Source: Alloscardovia venturai (lineage in GTDB: Bacteria; Actinomycetota; Actinomycetes; Actinomycetales; Bifidobacteriaceae). From it: a DNA stretch of 64,000 nucleotides. The notes under the pieces are model-generated. The model ran no database searches. It saw only the letters and a list, made by a program, of their open reading frames with translations, and was not told the DNA's origin. Each line of letters begins with the position of its first letter. The stretch's first letter is position 1. Where the stretch lies: assembly GCF_042676605.1 (NCBI RefSeq), contig NZ_JBHTHQ010000022.1:24916-88915 (forward strand), read 5' to 3'. Below are positions 61,347 to 64,000 of this stretch, one piece after another. Made by a program: the position numbers and the translations under genes.

Positions 61347-62033
61347 ATGCAAAAGTTTGCAGTTGGATATGAAAAATTCTGTCGTGTCATATGGGTTATG
61401 TTCAATATCAATATGGCGTTCATCGTTCATACTGTGATGGGCTTGATTCTCGTGGGATTTTTTCCATCGGTAGCTGCTACTTACTCGACGGTACGCACAT
61501 GGCTACTCGACGAAGATCATAGCTGGATATGGCGTAAAGTGTGGAAAGTCTTTCACGAGGCATGGGGTGAGGAAATTGCTGCAGCGAACGGTTTCGGCTG
61601 GGCGCAGTTTATCGCTGGAGCGTTTCTCTTCTGGGATTACTATGTGGTCAACAATAATAATCTCGGTGGGCGAGCTGGCATTGCAGTATCCGGTATTCTC
61701 CTCGCCGTGAATGTTATTTACTGGCTCTTTGCGTTAATGAGCTGGGCTGTGCGAGCGCATTTCGATGAGAAAATTATATGGATTATCCGCATGAGTGTGT
61801 CGATGTGTATCGCTCGTCCACTGTCATCGCTGCTTATCATCATGGAGATGATACTTACCGTGTGGGTGTGGGTGAAGTGGCCGGGAATACTTGTAACCTT
61901 CGGCATCGTAGTTCCGCTCTTTCTGGTCATCGTTACGATATACTCTTTTGCACGCATACCAGGGTTTAATGCGCGGAGTCGTATCGTAACGAGTGGGGAA
62001 GTACAGAGTGCAAATAGTGCCATGAGTGATTGA
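61347..62033 (+). CDS. DUF624 (YesL-like) membrane protein
   Basis: 228-residue protein with about five membrane helices, typical of the DUF624/YesL family. The family start is visible in YEKFCRVIWVMFNINMAFIVHTVMGLI (about residues 8-34), with ATYSTVRTWL near 45-54. YesL-type proteins recur beside LplABC-type sugar importers; their role is not established. It follows the second permease by 19 bases with AGAGGGAGC upstream and ends this transcription unit. Confidence 0.85.
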   Translation: MQKFAVGYEKFCRVIWVMFNINMAFIVHTVMGLILVGFFPSVAATYSTVRTWLLDEDHSWIWRKVWKVFHEAWGEEIAAANGFGWAQFIAGAFLFWDYYVVNNNNLGGRAGIAVSGILLAVNVIYWLFALMSWAVRAHFDEKIIWIIRMSVSMCIARPLSSLLIIMEMILTVWVWVKWPGILVTFGIVVPLFLVIVTIYSFARIPGFNARSRIVTSGEVQSANSAMSD

Positions 62034-62055
62034 GCATATTTTCTCTAGCATTTGC

Positions 62056-63261
62056 TCACCATGGTATGGGTGTGAAGCGTGGGATATGGGTTGCTTGGGT
62101 GTTTACGTATTCTTGTGGTGGAGTAACGATAGAAGGAGCATGATTAAAGAATTCTTCACGCATGTGTGGGGTCAATTCAGGAGTTAAGCGTATCGCGTCT
62201 TCTAAGTCTTTTGGATTCCATCGTTGAAGACCTTTCATACGAGTAGACACCAATGCAGGGTAACACGGAAACCAACCCTCGTCAGGACGATAAGAAGTAC
62301 TATAACCCTTATTCCTTGTATCACCACGATAGTCTATTGCTTGGCTGTTACCAAGTAGTGGGTCGATGTTTTTGAACCAGCCAGGGGTCGTGTAATGCCA
62401 GGCAAGAGACCCGTCTGTTTTAACCATGAGGTATTCAAAACGGTCACGAGACACATGCCTGACCCATAAACATGCCAATGGTCCATACTTGTTTGCCATA
62501 CGACGGGAACGTTTATACGCTATATGGTTTTGAAGTAGCACGCCTATAATGACACCTGCTGCCCACGACCACAAAATCCAACGAGACGTGACTGGTTCTA
62601 ATTGGTGTACACCATATAATCCTATGAAACCAATAAGCGCAGAGAATACCCATTTCCAGTCGGTATTTCGGAATATATCACATGCTGTGACTAGCCCAGT
62701 CATGGTAAGAAGCATAACAATAGGAATGAGTTTGAATATTCTTGGAGACTGTATGACGGGTATGATACCGCCAAGGATGAGTAACACGATAGTTGTTATG
62801 GTTTCTATGAGCATGAATTGAGAAATATCAGGAATACTAGGCACGCCCTTGGCGCTCTCATTACGCCAAGAGTGTGCCATATCAAACCACAAAGCCTCAA
62901 GCTGAACATGACCATCTTCATGACGATATTCTCGTCCAACACATGCAATAAATGCTTGAAGATAGGTAATATAACTCTTCGAATAGACGTCCTTGAGGAG
63001 ATTCTCTTCTAAGATTTTGTTTAATTCTACGAGAGCAGAGTAAGCTTCCTCAAAGTCTCGTTTGCAAAGTGCATCGTGTGCTTGACCAAATAAGCTATCG
63101 ACATATTTGGAGTCAATGTCTATATGCTCAGTAAGTAATATTCGAGTAAAAAACATTCCTGCTGGCGCATATTCCGTAAAATACAGTATTCGCTTTAAAT
63201 CAGTCTCGAGCCAAGCAAGACACTCAAGAAGCAAATCAAAATTTCTAGTTCCGTCATCCAT
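62056..63261 (-). CDS. hypothetical four-helix membrane protein, possible immunity protein
   Basis: 401-residue protein of no family I recognise. Residues 1-140 are a soluble, mostly helical domain. Four membrane helices follow (about 150-170, 176-194, 204-220 and 227-245), then a soluble C-terminal part with FEYLMVKTDGSLAWHY and ALVSTRMKGLQRWNP. It starts 14 bases after the stop of the toxin-like gene, on the same strand. A small gene placed directly after the C-terminal end of a polymorphic toxin is usually its immunity gene, so this is the suggested role; the large size is unusual for one. Confidence 0.55.
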   Translation of the reverse strand: MDDGTRNFDLLLECLAWLETDLKRILYFTEYAPAGMFFTRILLTEHIDIDSKYVDSLFGQAHDALCKRDFEEAYSALVELNKILEENLLKDVYSKSYITYLQAFIACVGREYRHEDGHVQLEALWFDMAHSWRNESAKGVPSIPDISQFMLIETITTIVLLILGGIIPVIQSPRIFKLIPIVMLLTMTGLVTACDIFRNTDWKWVFSALIGFIGLYGVHQLEPVTSRWILWSWAAGVIIGVLLQNHIAYKRSRRMANKYGPLACLWVRHVSRDRFEYLMVKTDGSLAWHYTTPGWFKNIDPLLGNSQAIDYRGDTRNKGYSTSYRPDEGWFPCYPALVSTRMKGLQRWNPKDLEDAIRLTPELTPHMREEFFNHAPSIVTPPQEYVNTQATHIPRFTPIPW

Positions 63262-63275
63262 GATATTTATCTCTC

Positions 63276-64000
63276 CTACCAGTGAATTGGAAGGTCTATT
63301 ACGTAAACTTTTCGCATATTCATAGCTTTATGTGAACTTTTTTCAAAACCGTACATATAGGTTTTATTTGACATCTTCTGGACAGATTTTACTGAGCCTG
63401 AGCCAAATCCACTTCCAGTCCTATGAAAGTCCTTACCAGGAGCATAAAGAGTGTCATAACTATATTTTTGTGACCCGTTAATATTTTCTCTGAGACTACG
63501 TGGTGATGCATCAGCACCTAAATATTCGTACGCATTTTTTGCAGCGTTATGCTTAAATTGGAAACGTTGAACATGAGCAAGTTCTTTACCATAATATGAT
63601 TCGGCAGCGTGTATGCTTCCATTCCCGATTCCGGTACTAACAGCACTTTTAGCTAATCCTTCTGCAGTAAAAGGATTAGCTATACTTTCTGACCAATTTG
63701 TCGGCCTATGAAGTAGAGTATTTGTACCGGATTCGATGAGGTTTCCTGTCACCTCTGAAAGCTTGTCTTGTGCAAATTCTCCAAGCTTCCCAATGCCCCA
63801 TCGAACAAATTTACTATCTACGCTACCTACTTTTTGTGCAACTCTGATTCCTAATGTAGACTTAGCGAGTATTCCACCGGTTTTTCCTATGATGGATCCT
63901 CCGGCTAGACCTGCAACAGTACCCACGGCTACTTCGCCCCAGTCTACGTTTCCTGTGGTTCCTTGCTGGATGAGAGCGTCGAGTCCTGCACCGATGAGCG
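63276..64000 (-). CDS. C-terminal end of a polymorphic-toxin-like protein (partial)
   Basis: Open frame entering from beyond the right edge; the 5' part is outside the window. A GTG at 63926 could be read as a start, but the frame stays open to the edge (ending GNVDWGEVAVGTVAG before the visible part), so this is the 3' end of a larger gene. The visible start, glycine-rich and helical (VAGLAGGSIIGKTGG), resembles the linker of WXG/RHS-type polymorphic toxins. The last about 110 residues (FQFKHNAAKNAYEYLGAD, YAPGKDFHRTGSGFGSG, ending VIDLPIHW) would be the toxin domain, which I cannot assign. The following gene may be its immunity protein. Confidence 0.55.
   Translation of the reverse strand, partial: LIGAGLDALIQQGTTGNVDWGEVAVGTVAGLAGGSIIGKTGGILAKSTLGIRVAQKVGSVDSKFVRWGIGKLGEFAQDKLSEVTGNLIESGTNTLLHRPTNWSESIANPFTAEGLAKSAVSTGIGNGSIHAAESYYGKELAHVQRFQFKHNAAKNAYEYLGADASPRSLRENINGSQKYSYDTLYAPGKDFHRTGSGFGSGSVKSVQKMSNKTYMYGFEKSSHKAMNMRKVYVIDLPIHW

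Noticed and set aside
1..64000. CRISPR arrays, insertion sequences, prophage or attachment sites
   Set aside because: No regularly spaced repeats, transposase or integrase genes were found. The tRNA-Ser gene has no visible partial duplication nearby.

Overview
The window looks like a chromosomal segment from a member of the Bifidobacteriaceae, an actinobacterium of moderate GC. Evidence for this: a single giant type I fatty acid synthase beside a two-subunit acyl-CoA carboxylase, a zinc-type S14, an 1189-residue RpoB and a 1340-residue RpoC, a TTG-started rpoB, and leaderless-looking promoters. The low GC and the dextran-degrading locus suggest the Scardovia/Alloscardovia side of the family (inference; no species call is possible from sequence alone).

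Layout. 1-6 kb: the spc ribosomal protein operon (rplX to rplO), then secY and adk. 6-12.2 kb: lemA with a DUF2207 membrane protein, then an ABC exporter-like module. This block separates adk from infA, which are normally neighbours. 12.2-16.3 kb: infA, rpmJ, rpsM, rpsK, rpoA, rplQ, truA, with several structured leaders, the best being a four-way junction with a pseudoknot upstream of rpsM. 16.3-18.8 kb, minus strand: a 27-codon peptide gene, an MccB-like ThiF/E1 adenylating enzyme and an MFS exporter. Together these look like an undescribed RiPP locus related to microcin C. 18.98 kb: tRNA-Ser(CGA). 19-26 kb: Nudix hydrolase, aldo/keto reductase, a TetR-MATE efflux pair and a membrane-anchored, domain-permuted GH3 glycosidase. 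26.2-34 kb: rpoB-rpoC.

34.3-50.5 kb is a fatty-acid and biotin neighbourhood. It holds a PucR/CdaR-type regulator (possibly FasR-like), bioY, birA, the biotinylated acyl-CoA carboxylase alpha subunit, the beta subunit and the 3138-residue FAS. BioY brings biotin in, BirA attaches it to the carboxylase, and the carboxylase makes malonyl-CoA for FAS.

50.6-62 kb is a dextran/isomalto-oligosaccharide locus: a LacI regulator, a lipoprotein binding protein, a cell-surface GH49 dextranase with a glucodextranase-type C-terminal module, a GH13 oligo-1,6-glucosidase, two LplB/LplC-type permeases and a DUF624 protein. At least five related operators, including one perfect 19-bp palindrome, sit over or beside the promoters and define a likely local regulon. 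62-64 kb, minus strand: the 3' end of a large polymorphic-toxin-like protein that runs off the window, followed 14 bases later by a four-helix membrane protein that may be its immunity protein.
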